Assembly (NCBI RefSeq): GCF_037975245.1
Contig: NC_092576.1
Span: 30,544,611-30,608,610 of the forward strand
DNA: 64,000 nt
From: Apostichopus japonicus
Taxonomy: Eukaryota > Echinodermata > Holothuroidea > Aspidochirotida > Stichopodidae
Direction of reading: 5' to 3'
In this document: piece after piece, positions 1 to 10,721 of the stretch
Layout: each line of letters begins with the position of its first letter
Numbering within the stretch: the stretch's first letter is position 1
Made by a program: the position numbers and the translations under genes
The notes under the pieces: generated by a model
What the model was told of the DNA's origin: nothing
Database searches by the model: none
Seen by the model: only the letters and a program-made list of their open reading frames with translations

Positions 1-149
1 GTCACTAATGAACTTGATGAAATAAAAATGATAAGCGAGCGACAAAACCAGCAATTATTTTTACAAGCTGCAATGTTGGTCCCACCATTTTCTTGCAAAA
101 ATTCAACCAATTCTAATCGTTTGCAGTGTTCATCATGTTAAAAAAAATC

Positions 150-850
150 AGATGCCTCGAGTTGTAAACGCAGAGGACACAAGGAAAGCCTTGTGTACAC
201 TATGTAGCACATAGATTTTTCGTGGTGGCACTGACTGAAAATATTTCACAACCACCAACTTAAAAAGTCATTTGAGCTGCAACCATGGTGCCATATGCAA
301 GAAATTTGAAGAAGCACAGAGGATGGCAGAAACCCAAACACGCTAAGCTGAGGGAGATATGGATCGAGCATCAACATCGAAGCAGGCGCACCAACTGAAA
401 CAGATGGTGGACAAAGTAACCCTTTGGACGGTGACAGATCACCGTACGCTGCGAGCGAACGCCCGTTTAGCCGAAATGATTTCCCTGGATCTACAGTCAT
501 TTAACATGGTACATAATGTTGGCTTTCAAAGACTTATATCTGATATCTGATCCTCAACTGTTGGGGCAAATTCGTTGATGAGCCTGACCGGCCATTGGAT
601 AAGTGAAGGCTTTGAACGGAAGCATTGTGTTCTAAACGCTTTCTCGTTTGTCGGACGCCACACCGGTGAAGCAATTTGTTCCGAAATTGAACGAATATTG
701 GCTGCATGGGAACTGGAGCATGAAGAAGTTGTTGCCATTTGACGTGATAATGCAGTCAATGTCATTAATGGACTTACTCGTACTGGGATCAACCACCAGG
801 GTTGTTTTATCCATACTTTACCATTAGTAGTTCACGGTGGACCTTCAACT
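150..850 (+). pseudogene. hAT-family transposase remnant with BED zinc finger
   Basis: A decayed hAT (ZBED-like) transposase. The N-terminal BED finger is readable at about 194-300: a CTLC pair, then TTTNLKSHL and an H, with in-frame stops inside it. After a frame change, 359-550 carries the usual block before the catalytic core (ARLAEMISLDLQSFNMVHNVGF, allowing for drift), where the family has an Asp-Leu-x-Pro-Phe motif. Then 560-850 in another frame gives GHWISEGFERK, FVGRHTGEAI, a D-N-A-x-N block and a CFIHTLPLVVH segment. These match, in order, the hAT RNase H-like region. At least three frame changes or stops mean it cannot make transposase. No terminal inverted repeat was found; the left end may lie outside the window. 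Confidence 0.72.
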
Positions 851-1659
851 CAACGGTCGGTAAATTACTAATCCAATGTTCAGGAAACCAAATGGTCTTC
901 GCGGTGACGAAGATTTTTAATTGGCGGTAAAATACCTGTCAACTTCAACTGCAGTATAGCCTGTTTAACTGCTAGTGTAAATAAAACTGTGCCGTAGTAT
1001 ATCCCATTGGATACAAGATGATACAATTTTGACACAGTAAGTGCTATAAGGCTTAATCCGTTGCAAAAAGCTTCAAGAATGAAATAAATGCAGGAAGATG
1101 TAGTTGAGAAGGTAATGTAATAGTCGGTGCTCATTGGGTACTTTGTAACCTCAAATACTACATGAGAAAATTCATTTTAGTGAGTTCTAAAAGGTAATTG
1201 CACAACATTTGTTGTAAATGAGTGTATTTGACCTAAATGTAAGGAGCTTTGAGGTGTATTCCCATTTGAAAATGAGCAGGCAATGGGAACCGGATCTGAT
1301 CTCTAGCGGAGGATAAATTTTGTTAATGGGAAAGCTAGAATAGATGACAAGTATTAGGTCTTAGATAGCTCCACATTTTTATTGGGGTTGCCATTGGGAT
1401 TCAGAACGGCCCGTTTGTGGTGAAAGAATAGGTAGGCAGAGGTGAAAGACGAGCTTTTTTTCTTCAGATCAAAATTAAATAGTGATGATATATCTTCAAA
1501 ATGCTATTTTTCTCGTGCTTGAGACTGACCTAATGTAAATAGTTCTCTTTTTTATTTCTTCTAGGACAGCTCGAGTGCAATGATTTCTCAAAAGTCCTAT
1601 ACAACTACTAACATCATCTAACGTATACTGTATCCATTATAACGATATAACAAATGACA
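851..1659. other. No gene recognised
   Basis: AT-rich sequence with only short chance frames. It contains a 17 bp string, GCAATGGGAACCGGATC, at about 1280 that recurs at about 14022. Positions 1650-1659 are the left copy of a 10 bp target duplication belonging to the LINE-A insertion that follows. Confidence 0.5.
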
Positions 1660-2305
1660 GGTCAGGTGGCCGATTAGGTGATGGGATTTGTCCCCGTGTG
1701 GACTATGCAACACCTTTTGCTGGAGTGTCCCTTTGTCCGGTTGGTGTGGGATTGGTTTCACGCCTTCGTTATTGGTGTTATTAGTTGCACACCCAACCTG
1801 GGTTAGGGATCTGCTGTTGTTGTTTGCCGCTGTCATCAGGAGACACATCTGGAACAGCAGATGCCGCCTAGTCTTCGATGGGGACGTCTGGAGGGCAGAG
1901 GATGTTGTCCCCCTCGTGCAAAGTGACATCAGGTTGCACATGGAGGCGGACCATGCACGGCTTCCCGACACTGCTTTCCGTAGACGCTGGCGCAAGCCTG
2001 TCGTCTACTATCGGGACGGCGTTCCCCGGATGAAATTTGGAGTGAGTTAGTTGGTAAGTGTGGGGGCTGTGTGGTCGTTGCATAATATAGGTTGGTTTAA
2101 ATTTTCTCTTTGTGGTTTGGGGTTGGCTTTTTGGGGCTTATTTGTTTTGCTTCTGTTGGCCTTTGGGTCCGTGCCCTTTTCGCGTCACGTTAAACGCTGC
2201 GTTAGTGAGAGATTGATGGGTTTCAGTTGTTGCTTTACAGACTGGGTTTGTTTTTGGTTTTGTTGACCTTTGGTCCGTGTCCGTTTCTTAGCACGTTAAA
2301 AGCAC
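1660..2305 (+). mobile_element. LINE-A copy 1: ORF2 C-terminus plus 3' UTR, 5'-truncated, with TSD
   Basis: This is a 5'-truncated non-LTR retrotransposon. One frame gives HLLLECPFVRLVWDWF at about 1706, the conserved C-terminal His/Cys region of L1/Tx1-type ORF2. Another frame continues with RHIWNSRCRLVFDGD and stops after RMKFGVS at about 2050, so there is a frameshift near 1800. The 3' UTR of about 255 bp ends in GCACGTTAAAAGCAC with no poly-A. The 10 bp string ACAAATGACA lies at 1650-1659 and again at 2306-2315, a perfect target-site duplication that fixes both ends. Clade assignment (Tx1/L1-like) is by motif recall only. Confidence 0.85.
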
Positions 2306-2376
2306 ACAAATGACACAACATAGAACTTACTATAGAACTTAGTATTTGAAGAATTTATTATTAACAGCTTAACTGG

Positions 2377-2685
2377 ATGATATACATGCCACCGACGCAT
2401 GGAAATCATGCTAAGCATCTCCAGTACCTGATGGATACATTCAAGTGTACACGGGCCATCATTGAAGGACCATCATCCTTGAACGATAAGGAATATTGTG
2501 AATCTATTTCCTACATTTCAAGACATGTAAGGAATCTGTTTTTGAGTGATAATGACAAAACTGCAGCTGATACAGCTGGTTGTAAGAACAGTGTTAAATC
2601 AACTTCATTATTCGATATACATGGAATGCATATCTTACGGTCCTCAACCAATTTACCGACCAACCAACGTGTCATCTTTTTGTAG
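2377..2685 (+). other. Unrecognised 102-codon open frame
   Basis: A frame of 102 codons beginning MIYMPPTHGNHAK. I do not recognise a family. It lies between two LINE-A fragments, beside other exon-like pieces at 2962-3269 and 3552-3996, so it may be part of the same decayed multi-exon element. The opposite strand is also open (2511-2738), so coding is not established. Confidence 0.2.
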
Positions 2686-2961
2686 AGAGCATCGACTTTT
2701 CTAGCCATATTTGGGTTGCTTTTTCTGTTTGCAGCCAACTCAATTAATCAATCCAACATATTCCAATCCAGTTCATGTGTGAATACCTTTAAGGGTGCAA
2801 GTTGAAAATATTTTGAAGATTGTGGTAGGTTTTGTTTTTGGTGTGTGAGATTTACTCATTGCTGGTTTTCTAACTTGACTAAATTGTTATGTTCAGAAGT
2901 CACTAATGGCGACTACTTGTGTTGTAAATTACTATAGTGAGTATTGTTGCATATTATTGTA

Positions 2962-3269
2962 GATGAACTTGGAGTTCGAAATGATGTATCCGGAAAGATA
3001 TGATAATATTAACAAAATGGGAGACATGTTTCCTGGAAAAGATTATCAGCCTTGGACAGGAAGAGTATCCAGCTGTTGAAGGGTTGATTGAAAACTACAA
3101 GCATGGCAACAGTAAGTGCAACTATTTAATGATGATGTATGAAATTCTACTCAGACAAATGTCGTACATGCTTCACAGTTCAGTTAACTTGACTAAAGGA
3201 GATCTGGGAAGATGTCATCATCTAGTCGAGCAGTTGCTCTGCAATAACTTATCCAGAATGTGCCTGTAA
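2962..3269 (+). other. Exon-like open segment bounded by splice signals
   Basis: The segment is preceded by TATTATTGTAG, a good acceptor, and followed at 3270 by GTAAGTAATG, a strong donor. Inside, 3000-3269 is open for 89 codons (QEEYPAVEGLIENYKHGNS and so on) with Cys, His and Leu pairs but no domain I can name. The frame running from the acceptor meets a stop, so either a frameshift or another start is needed. It could be an exon of a decayed transposon gene shared with the 3.6-4.0 kb segment, or of a host gene. Confidence 0.3.
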
Positions 3270-3551
3270 GTAATGTAATCAACTACTAGTAAAAGGTTAA
3301 TTGTTGAAATATAGAGGATGAGGCAGCCATGCAGTGTTTGTTGTAGGCATTCATAACAAATTAATGCTGTGATCTTTGACCCACCAGAAGTAAACAAGTA
3401 ATTTATGTATACCCTTCAATAATGTGATTGGTAATGCAAATGTGTTATACCTGGAAGTCTTGGATGAGTACTCAATTGGTAGTGTTAACTTCTCTGTAAC
3501 AGTTTTGATATTTGCCTCTTGAGGCCAAAATAAGACTGATAGAAGGGCAAG

Positions 3552-3996
3552 TTGTTTCACAGTTCTTCAGAAAAGCGGTCAAACACATTTTCAAGCTTCA
3601 GTGCTAAAGAGTTAGCTCAACTGCTGAAATCATCCACATTTCAGAATATGGATGAAAGGATAGCATTACCATGTGTTACAGTAATTACGAAGTTGAAAGA
3701 GGGCCGTTTTAAACAGCCATTGTTGCTATCCCTTTGATGCAGAAAGGGATCCGCAACAGTTTTTCGTAATATTGGACCGTATTGCAATTTCAGAAGGGCT
3801 TCATGTAGTGGATGCATTAGACAGATTGTTTAAGTGTCATTATGTTTTAAATGTGGAGTACAGTCCAAGTTTGCAAAAATTTTGGGAATTTATTGCTGCA
3901 ATGATTTATGAAGTAATACCTCCAGCAATAGCAAAACCTCAGGTCCGAGCTATTGTTACAAGCAATAAGAGCACCACTGAAATAATGATGACTTAA
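3552..3996 (+). pseudogene. Fragment of a repeat-associated protein of unknown function
   Basis: Two consecutive frames (3552-3737 and 3772-3996) read as one protein with a frame change near 3740. The second half, with DALDRLFKCHYVLNVEYSP then KFWEFIAAMIYEV, has the pattern of an aromatic-rich segment common in uncharacterised repeat proteins of marine invertebrates and fish, where it follows a region similar to the first half. Function is unknown to me, and the family resemblance is from memory, not from a search. Neighbours are transposon remnants. Confidence 0.35.
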
Positions 3997-4257
3997 AGTA
4001 ATGTTCATTAGTACTGCATGCACAATAGGTAATGTTACTGATGTTAACTGATGAAATATAATATTAGATTTTAAGCTGTGATTTTTTGCGTAATTTAGGC
4101 TATCTTAGTAGATGTTAAGCAAACTCATTGACACTTCTGACACAAACCTGTTCATCAAAGAAACTACTGCGCCGGAAAAAAAACTTTGCCTACCTTTCGC
4201 TAATACACAAAGCACCACATTCGCACAACAGGACCACTTGTCGTCGCCACAAGACAA

Positions 4258-4890
4258 ACTGGTGTGGGATTGGTTTCACGCCTTCGTTATTGGTGTTATT
4301 GGTTGCACACAGTGGGCCATTAGTAGTGATTTTGTTTTGTATGGTTTGTTGCCCCCTGTGTGCCCAACCAGGGTTAGGGATCTGCTGTTGTTGTTTGCCG
4401 CTGTTATCAGGAGACACATCTGGAACAGCAGATGCCGCCTAGTTTTCGATGGGGACGTCTGGAGGGCAGAGGATGTTGTCCCCCTCGTGCAAAGTGACAT
4501 CAGGTTGCGCATGGAGGCGGACCATGCACGGCTTCCCGACACTGCCTTTCGTAGACGCTGGCGCAAGCCTGTCGTCTACTATCGGGACGGCGTTCCCCGG
4601 ATGAAATTTGGAGTGAGTTAGTTGGTAGGTGTGGGGGCTGTGTGGTCGTTACATAATATAGGTTGGTTTAATTTTTCTCTTTGTGGTTTCGGGTTGGCTT
4701 TTTGGGGCTTGTTTGTAGTGTTTTATTTGTTTTGCTTCTGTTGGCCTTTGGGTCCGTGCCCTTTTCGCGTCACGTTAAACGCTGCGTTAGTGAGAGATTG
4801 ATGGGTTTCAGTTGTTGCTTTACAGACTGGGTTTGTTTTTGGTTTTCTTGACCTTTGGTCCGTGTCCGTTTCTTAGCACGTAAAAAGCAC
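4258..4890 (+). mobile_element. LINE-A copy 2: ORF2 C-terminus plus 3' UTR
   Basis: This is nearly the same sequence as 1720-2305, but the ORF2 C-terminal frame is open for its whole length: LVWDWFHAFVIGVIG, then RHIWNSRCRLVFDGD, ending RMKFGVS at 4621. It keeps a segment (WAISSDFVLYGLL) that copy 1 has lost. The 3' UTR is about 30 bp longer than in copy 1 and ends at GCACGTAAAAAGCAC. No clear target duplication is seen: the left flank differs, and the right flank runs into gypsy-type sequence. Because its frame is intact, this copy is the better guide to the family's ORF2 end. Confidence 0.85.
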
Positions 4891-4929
4891 TGAAAACCGC
4901 GCGTCAAGAATCCGAACACATGATGCATC

Positions 4930-5280
4930 TGGGCAAATTGGTAGTCAATGGGCATCCGCCTTTACATGGTTCCAAAGAAAAACAGTGATTGGAGACCATG
5001 CGGGGTCAACGTGGATTGAATAACGTGATCTTCCCGAACATTATCCATACCGCATTTACAAGACTTCTCTGCTTCACCGAATGGCGCAAAGATAGACCTA
5101 GTGCGCGCATATCACGAAATCCCGGTTGAAGAGTCTGACATTTTCCAAGCGACAATAACACCTTTCGGTCTGTTCGAATTCAAACGTATGTCATTTGGTC
5201 CCAGAGGCGCAGCGCAAACATTCCAGCGCTTCTTGGATAAGGTAACGCCAGGACTAGAAGGGAAAAAAGGGGTTGGTTGG
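4930..5280 (+). pseudogene. Ty3/gypsy reverse transcriptase fragment
   Basis: The start of a gypsy-type reverse transcriptase. PPLHMVPKKNSDWRPCG near 4950 is the family's first RT motif (usually WRPCGDYR). After decayed sequence, AKIDLVRAYHEIPVEES near 5090 matches the D-L-x-x-A-Y-H-x-I catalytic block. Next come ITPFGLFEFKRMSFG and AQTFQRFLDKV. There is a stop after NVD and a frame change near 5080. The Y-x-D-D block, RNase H and integrase are absent. It directly abuts the 3' end of LINE-A copy 2, so the LINE may have inserted within this element. Confidence 0.8.
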
Positions 5281-5900
5281 GGCACAGCCCTCGGAACCGG
5301 GATATCGAACAATCAGTACTTAGTGTCAGGCTTGAAAAACCTCCGCTAGACTTTGTCGGTCACAGCGTCGCAAATCCAAATTTGAGTTAAGTAATTTTTC
5401 CTTAACCTACCCCCCCCCCCCCCAGAAGTGCACTCTCTTACGCTTCCCATTGTCCATTTCCTTTTTCATAGATTTGCACTGCCGATTTCTCTGGATAAGC
5501 CGTCAAGTGATATTCGAAGAAAGTATACTAAAGGCCTATATCATGCACGTATAGCGATGAATCGGACGTTTAAAGTAGACAAATACCCAGCGCAATATAT
5601 GTACGATACAGAAAAGTATACTGCTTACTATAAATACCATTTCCAGATAAGCAAGTTAAATTTCCGGTCACATCACAAGGATTAAGTTTACTGTCTGTCA
5701 CTTTGCAGTTCAGTGGTTGGCTACTACAGTTGGTTAGTAGCAATTACGTAATCAGTACTTAATTACGCCACAGCCTGGGCTTACTAGAAAGCGTGCAATT
5801 ATAAACCTGGGGAAGGTGGTATCACAAGTAGCAGCACGTTGGTTTGATTCACACCGCACTTGATCCTCTATCGAGTTGTACATTGCGAAGAGGAATCAAT
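5281..5900. other. No gene recognised; C14 homopolymer at 5410
   Basis: A 14-base C run lies at 5410-5423. The 85-codon frame at 5428-5685 shows no motif I know. Nothing else stands out. Confidence 0.4.
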
Positions 5901-6250
5901 ATGGATGATTCCGGCTTTCATGGGTTTATTGCAGAAGTAACAGAAAGCTTCGTGGAAGCAGGGTTGCCACTCTATACAAGTAAACCATTAAGGAAGTTCA
6001 ATTCGATCCGTCGCTAGTTTATTATGATGCTCCGCAGGAAAGTGTCATACGTGTTAGTGGAAAATAGAAACAAACCGCTTAGAGGCAGCGACATTACGAA
6101 CTACCGCAGCAGTATGCACAGGTTGTGCCTTAAAGAAACCTCGGTGCAAACGTTGGAAGAAAGAAATAAAGGCACTCAAAGCATTACTGGCTCAGAAGGA
6201 ACAACTTCTTTCTAAAAAAAAAGCGAAAAACAAGTTCTCTATGCCACTGG
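5901..6250 (+). other. Broken open frame with a basic Lys-rich helix
   Basis: A frame starts MDDSGFHGFIAEVTE at 5901 and stops at 6018. After a frame change, a second segment reads CTGCALKKPRCKRWKKE followed by a Lys-rich heptad-like stretch to about 6250. The layout, a short acidic start followed by a cysteine pair and a basic coiled coil, suggests an accessory transposon protein. I do not recognise it. It precedes the spliced exon at 6412. Confidence 0.25.
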
Positions 6251-6411
6251 ATTGTTCGCTACGTAACACTGGGCCAAGACTTATTTATGTAATTTTCGAA
6301 TCACTAAAAGTCGCCGTTAAATAAACCCTACACATGTACAGGCATCCGTTACTAACATAACGATAAAATGAAAGAGTTACAATAGAAACAATATACTGTC
6401 CTTTCCCTCCT

Positions 6412-6571
6412 CAGACTGATGTCAACTGATTATATGTCATCCGAGGAATCTCACATGGAGAGCGAACGAGCTAGGGTAGTGCAGGAGTTCACTTGGGAGT
6501 CGGAAAGAATAAAATTAAAAAAATTTAGGCTGGACGCATTCTATAAGGACGTTCTCCTTAGCGAAATGTGA
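6412..6571 (+). other. Short transposon-type exon with SSEES motif
   Basis: A polypyrimidine tract and acceptor (CTTTCCCTCCTCAG) end at 6411. Then a 50-codon frame from ATG at 6419 reads MSTDYMSSEESHMESER, FTWESERIKLKKFRLDAF, and stops at 6571. Acidic-serine followed by a W-E-S-E basic segment is a pattern I associate with the last exon of several invertebrate transposon proteins. A paralogous segment lies inverted at 39309-39490, so this is a repeated unit. The hAT block that follows (6575 on) is probably a separate element. Confidence 0.4.
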
Positions 6572-6574
6572 TTC

Positions 6575-7320
6575 AACTAGGGGGGAGAAGATAATGCAAT
6601 CGCCAAAATGCTTGCATTGGATTGTCTACCGATCAGTACTTGCGAGGGCAAAGGCTTCAAAAGTAATGAACTTAATCGAACGGCAAGGCTACATAATCTT
6701 TTCGACGCCAGGGAAAAAGAAATCAAATGTTAACTTTTCGATGCACAATCTGTGGTTTTAACTACAGACTGTTGGTCAAGCCTGTGTATGGAACGGTACA
6801 TGACCACCACCGTCCACTTTTTGGACGAGAAACTGGAAGCAAATTTAACATTGGATACCCTATCCCTAACTGGGGATGATGCCGATAAAGTAGGCACACG
6901 GCCCACAACTTGGCAAAGAAACTCAAATGAACATGCGAAAAATGGGAAGTGATGGACAAAGTTGTTGGGATTGCGCATGACAATGCCAGGAATGTTAAGA
7001 CTGTCGGGAAGTCCCTTAACATGTTTGACGTGGGATGTGCGGCACACGCTGCAACTTTGTGTGAACTCTGGACTTGGGGGCTCAAGGATAGTTGCCAATT
7101 TCAAACGGAGCACTGCGGCAACCAGTGCAATAATAGCAAAACAAGAACAATTTGGACTAAAACAAGATCACTTTGGACTAAAACAACATAAATTATTACA
7201 ATCATCTGCAACCCGCTGGAACTCGGTTCATATTTCAATGGAACGTTCGTTGGAGGAAAGCTGGTCCGTGTGCTCTGTATTAAGTCACCGTCGGTACACG
7301 TCTATTTCGTGAAACAGTGT
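6575..7320 (+). pseudogene. hAT-family transposase remnant
   Basis: Order of blocks: NAIAKMLALDCLPIS near 6592 (pre-core), TTDCWSSLCMERYMTTTVHF at 6755 (the T-D-x-W catalytic block), then KVVGIAHDNARNVK at 6960 (second catalytic region with D-N-A-x-N). FDVGCAAHAATLCELW at 7025 corresponds to the C-x-A-H-x-L-x-L block. After a frame change, ATRWNSVHISMERSLEE at 7207 is the family's TRWNS motif. Several frameshifts (near 6900, 7085) inactivate it. It differs from the 0.15-0.85 kb remnant, so two hAT copies or families are present. The dimerisation C-terminus is missing. Confidence 0.8.
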
Positions 7321-7324
7321 AGCA

Positions 7325-9041
7325 TATATTTTGCTATCTTAATATTATATATAATCGAAATATGTGGCGATTTATGAAGAATATTGAACGACCTAAGAAA
7401 AAGCCTAAGACGGACAATGACAAGAGAACAGTCCGCCAAAAGTAGGACGAAAACAAGCAGCAACAATCGTTTCAAAAATCCTGGCCGGATTACAAAAAAT
7501 CTTGGCTGGATTATTTTTCATTTGCCCCATATCATACCTGACCCTTTATCCATATCCTTGCCTCGTACTCTGGCGTTCAGTTACTAATACAATTACTTGC
7601 CAATAATACAAATTACAAAAGCCCCATTCTATGTCGTTAGGCTTCGTTACACATAAACTTAAGGTTGATGAAAGCTACGCCCTGTTCATGTTCGTCCTTA
7701 CAAGAAGAAAGTTTGGACGTTTGATAATTCTATCACAAAGAAATCTTCAAATAAACCATAAGGTTCTTTGATTTTCCGTGTACTGCATGATATTCTGTCC
7801 GTACGAGGTGTTATTTACTTGTGAAAGGACTCTTCGACCGCAAATGATAAGTTTCAACGCCACGAGATTACGAGTACAGAGTCTGATAACTTCCGGGTAC
7901 TTTTTAGATATGATTATTTGCGAACTCGCTGTAATCAATAATTCTAGAATGTTCTAGGAGAGTACCACTCTTTACTCGAGCTGGAATATGAACAGTTTCC
8001 TTAAAGAAAATCCCCAGGTCTAGACCAGCAGCCCATTTTATCAGGCGACTTTTGGGAGAGCAATTTTTTGTAGCCACAGCTTGAAAGGAAAGTCAACCAA
8101 GTCTGCCAAGCCAGCACCACCAACTTAAAAGGTGACAACATTGTTAGGTTGGCAACAGATGTTTCTTCTTGATTAGTTTACTGCAAATGACGATCTGACA
8201 AATCTAAATATGGAATGAGCACTGTTGACACACAGTTGGCAGAAATTTCTTGACTCGGTCTTGACAACTAAAAGTGAAAATAACAATGTTTCACTAAAAT
8301 GTCACACAATGCACGGATCATGAAATTTGCATTCTTTGAATTATGAAAAGTTTCGCTGAACAAACTATTCATGAGTTACAAAACTGTTCCGTTTTCTTTG
8401 AGTGAATATCATTTGTTGGAAGTAGAGATACCCAGCTATATTATTTGAATAGTCCATCATTCTGTAGATTGAATTGAGTATTTGGGGGGGGGTGAAAAAT
8501 TTGTAAACCACAAACTTTACTTATTTTTATGAAACGGTAAACTTTGATCTCAAGAAAATCCTTTCAGCTGTATGTTTATATCCCCCAAAAATAGTTGTTT
8601 CATCGACTCCTGTGACAGCTGTTTGTATACTTTTTGTTTAAGATTGCATGGAAGGCAATCCTTAAAGAAACTCTTTTTAATGATTTTCTTTTCTTTCATC
8701 TCTTAGATCTTGTGACACTAAAGTATCCCGAAAGTTCACAGAAGAACATGGCAAAGAGAAGATTGATAGATTTGTAATTAAAAGGTAGAAAGGAAATAAA
8801 AATTTCTGTTGTCATCTTTCACGTGCAGAATTTGTCAAACTGTTGGGTTATTTTACAGTCAATTAAATATCACCACATGGTCTTTGAAGAATCATGTAGG
8901 ATCGTGTAAACTGTACAATCCTGTAAACAATCCTGAAATGTAGACAAAACCTTTGAAATTGTGCATGGAATCTGTGAAGAGGCACCGGATTTCAAGACTT
9001 CGGTTCAATGCTTTGAAAACCTGTGCAACGACTATTATAAT
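7325..9041. other. No gene recognised
   Basis: About 1.7 kb of AT-rich sequence with only short frames on either strand. A 9-base G run lies at 8484. I see no repeat boundary or RNA gene. Confidence 0.5.
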
Positions 9042-9165
9042 TCACAGGTCGGTGGGCGTGTTTCCTTTTAGGCTCGCTTGACTTCATTTTTGTTTGTCAG
9101 AATGGGATGGTTGGGGGTAGTGCAGTTTTGGATCCCGCAGGGCGGGTGACGTAAAAGAAAAGCAC
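9042..9165 (+). mobile_element. LINE-B 3' tail
   Basis: A 3' end of the second LINE family: CAGGTCGGTGGGCGTG, a GGCTCGCTTGACTT segment, then GATCCCGCAGGGCGGGTGACGT and AAAAGCAC. The same sequence ends the copy at 10885-11272, where coding sequence precedes it. The CCCGC..GCGGG inverted pair can form a short stem just before the terminus. Confidence 0.75.
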
Positions 9166-9728
9166 TATTTAATTCACAGCCCTGTCAAAGGCATTCTTCA
9201 CATTGCCTTCCCTTTATATCCACATTTCTTAGTGAAAAGTCTATTATAGTCCATTTATTCGTAGATATGAATAAGATAATCAGTTGCTTCCATAATGACC
9301 TTTCCTTCCAGTGGGTTGAAGATCAGCTTAACAGTAGAAGGATATGGTGTTTAACTGGGCTTATTATGATTCTATAATGCTATTTCTTTATCAATTTGCA
9401 GGCACGTTCTAATCAACATAACAGACAAGTGCAAAGTTTACAGACTTAACAGTTTTCTGTGAGTTTATTCATTCCTGGGCTTTGCCATAAGAACAAGCCA
9501 GCATTAATTTCAGTTGCCTGTACACTAAACTTAGCTTTCCTGAAACGATGTCGACTGTTTCATTGGTTGATACTGTCTGTAGTTGGTTTCATGCAGTTCA
9601 ATTGATTCATTGGAGACCTGAAATACATCAATACAATATGTCAAATGAAACATACTGCCAAATACTCAATACAGAGAGAGAAGCAGGTCCCTGTTTGATT
9701 TGCCAAATTTTGTCAGAGAGAGATAGTG

Positions 9729-9780
9729 CCGTTTGGCCGTGACGTATTAGATCCCGCAGGGCGGGTCACCTGAAAAGCAC
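9729..9780 (+). mobile_element. LINE-B extreme 3' tail (about 50 bp)
   Basis: GTTTGGCCGTGACGTATT, the CCCGCAGGGCGGG hairpin and AAAAGCAC match the last 50 bp of LINE-B at 11222-11272. It sits directly before the tandem array. Confidence 0.65.
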
Positions 9781-10510
9781 ATCCTTTTGTGAAGGAACTG
9801 CACTACGGTGTATGCGTCACCCGCCTAGCGGGAACTAAGTAATAGTGAAACACTGTATATCATGTGTGTGTTCCTGCAAATCGCTTCACACGGCGATGAA
9901 AGGATAAGACCATGAGACTCGAAGCACGGAGCCACTGTGTCCTCATTTGTAAAATCTGAATGAAATAGTAAACGTTTATTCACGACGGATAGGGACATCA
10001 GGATCTTCGATGGGGCCGTGTGAAAGATTATTTAATTGAATGTTTGATTAAGTCTGTCGGCCTCGAGTTAACAAGTGTCCTATTGTGAAGGCATCGTGTG
10101 TTACAGTGTATGCGTGACCCGCCTGACGGGCACTACAAAACTTGTTATACAACGTATAGAGCGTATTTGTTCATGCACATCTATTCACACGCTGTATAAA
10201 CGATATGACCGTGGGACAGGAAGCACTGAGCAACTGTCATTTGTAAATACTGTGCTTTTTACGTGCAAAGAAAACGGACCAAACGTCAACAATACCAAAA
10301 ACAATCCCAGTCTGTTTAACGGACTGGGACATCGTGATCTCCGATGGGGCCGTGGGAATGAATGTTATTTGATTGGTTTAGAAACTCTGTTAGCGTAAAG
10401 CTAAAAGCAGTATCCTATTGGGAAGACACCGTGTGATACAGTGTATGCGTGACCCGCCTTACGGGAACTACAAAACTCGTGAAGCAAATCGCTGGGTGTA
10501 TTTATTTCTT
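9781..10510 (+). repeat. Diverged tandem array, about 2.5 units of roughly 270-300 bp
   Basis: The anchor TATGCGTSACCCGCC occurs at 9811, 10109 and 10443. Between anchors the units align: a TTCACACGG or TTCACACGC block, ACGATATGACCGTG-like block, ACATCRKGATCTYCGATGGGGCCGTG near 9987 and 10329, then TCCTATTG..GAAG. The second unit is longer because a 66 bp LINE-A tail is inserted at 10252-10317. A further partial unit appears at 10838-10890. The anchor (GTGACCCGCC...CGGGN..ACAAAAC) resembles the reverse complement of the LINE-B tail hairpin. Confidence 0.7.
10252..10317 (-). mobile_element. 66 bp LINE-A 3' tail inserted in the tandem array
   Basis: GTGCTTTTTACGTGCAAAG through CCCAGTCTGTTT is the reverse complement of the last 66 bp of LINE-A (compare 45380-45445). 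The neighbouring array unit lacks it, so the insertion site can be read directly. The piece is too short to carry anything but the 3' recognition end. Confidence 0.75.
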
Positions 10511-10721
10511 TGTTTCGCTTAACTTCAGTTTTGTTTGTCAGAATAATTTCGCCATATTTTTTTAGCCACACAATCATCACTGTGACTAGTCTAGGGAATT
10601 ATGAGCCTTAAAAATCTGCTCGTCCACTGGATATTCGCTTCACCATACCGCATCATTTTTACTAATTACATACAGTACACGTAGTACTTTTACACGTAGT
10701 ACTTCGAGCTACTCCTACACA

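Noticed and set aside
4112-4257. The first 48 codons of the 169-codon frame as part of the LINE-A protein
   Set aside because: Similarity to copy 1 starts only at about 4258; the upstream part is unrelated flanking sequence read in frame by chance.
5825-5865. GGTTTGATTC as a tRNA-type B box of a SINE
   Set aside because: No A box at the right distance and no second copy in the window.
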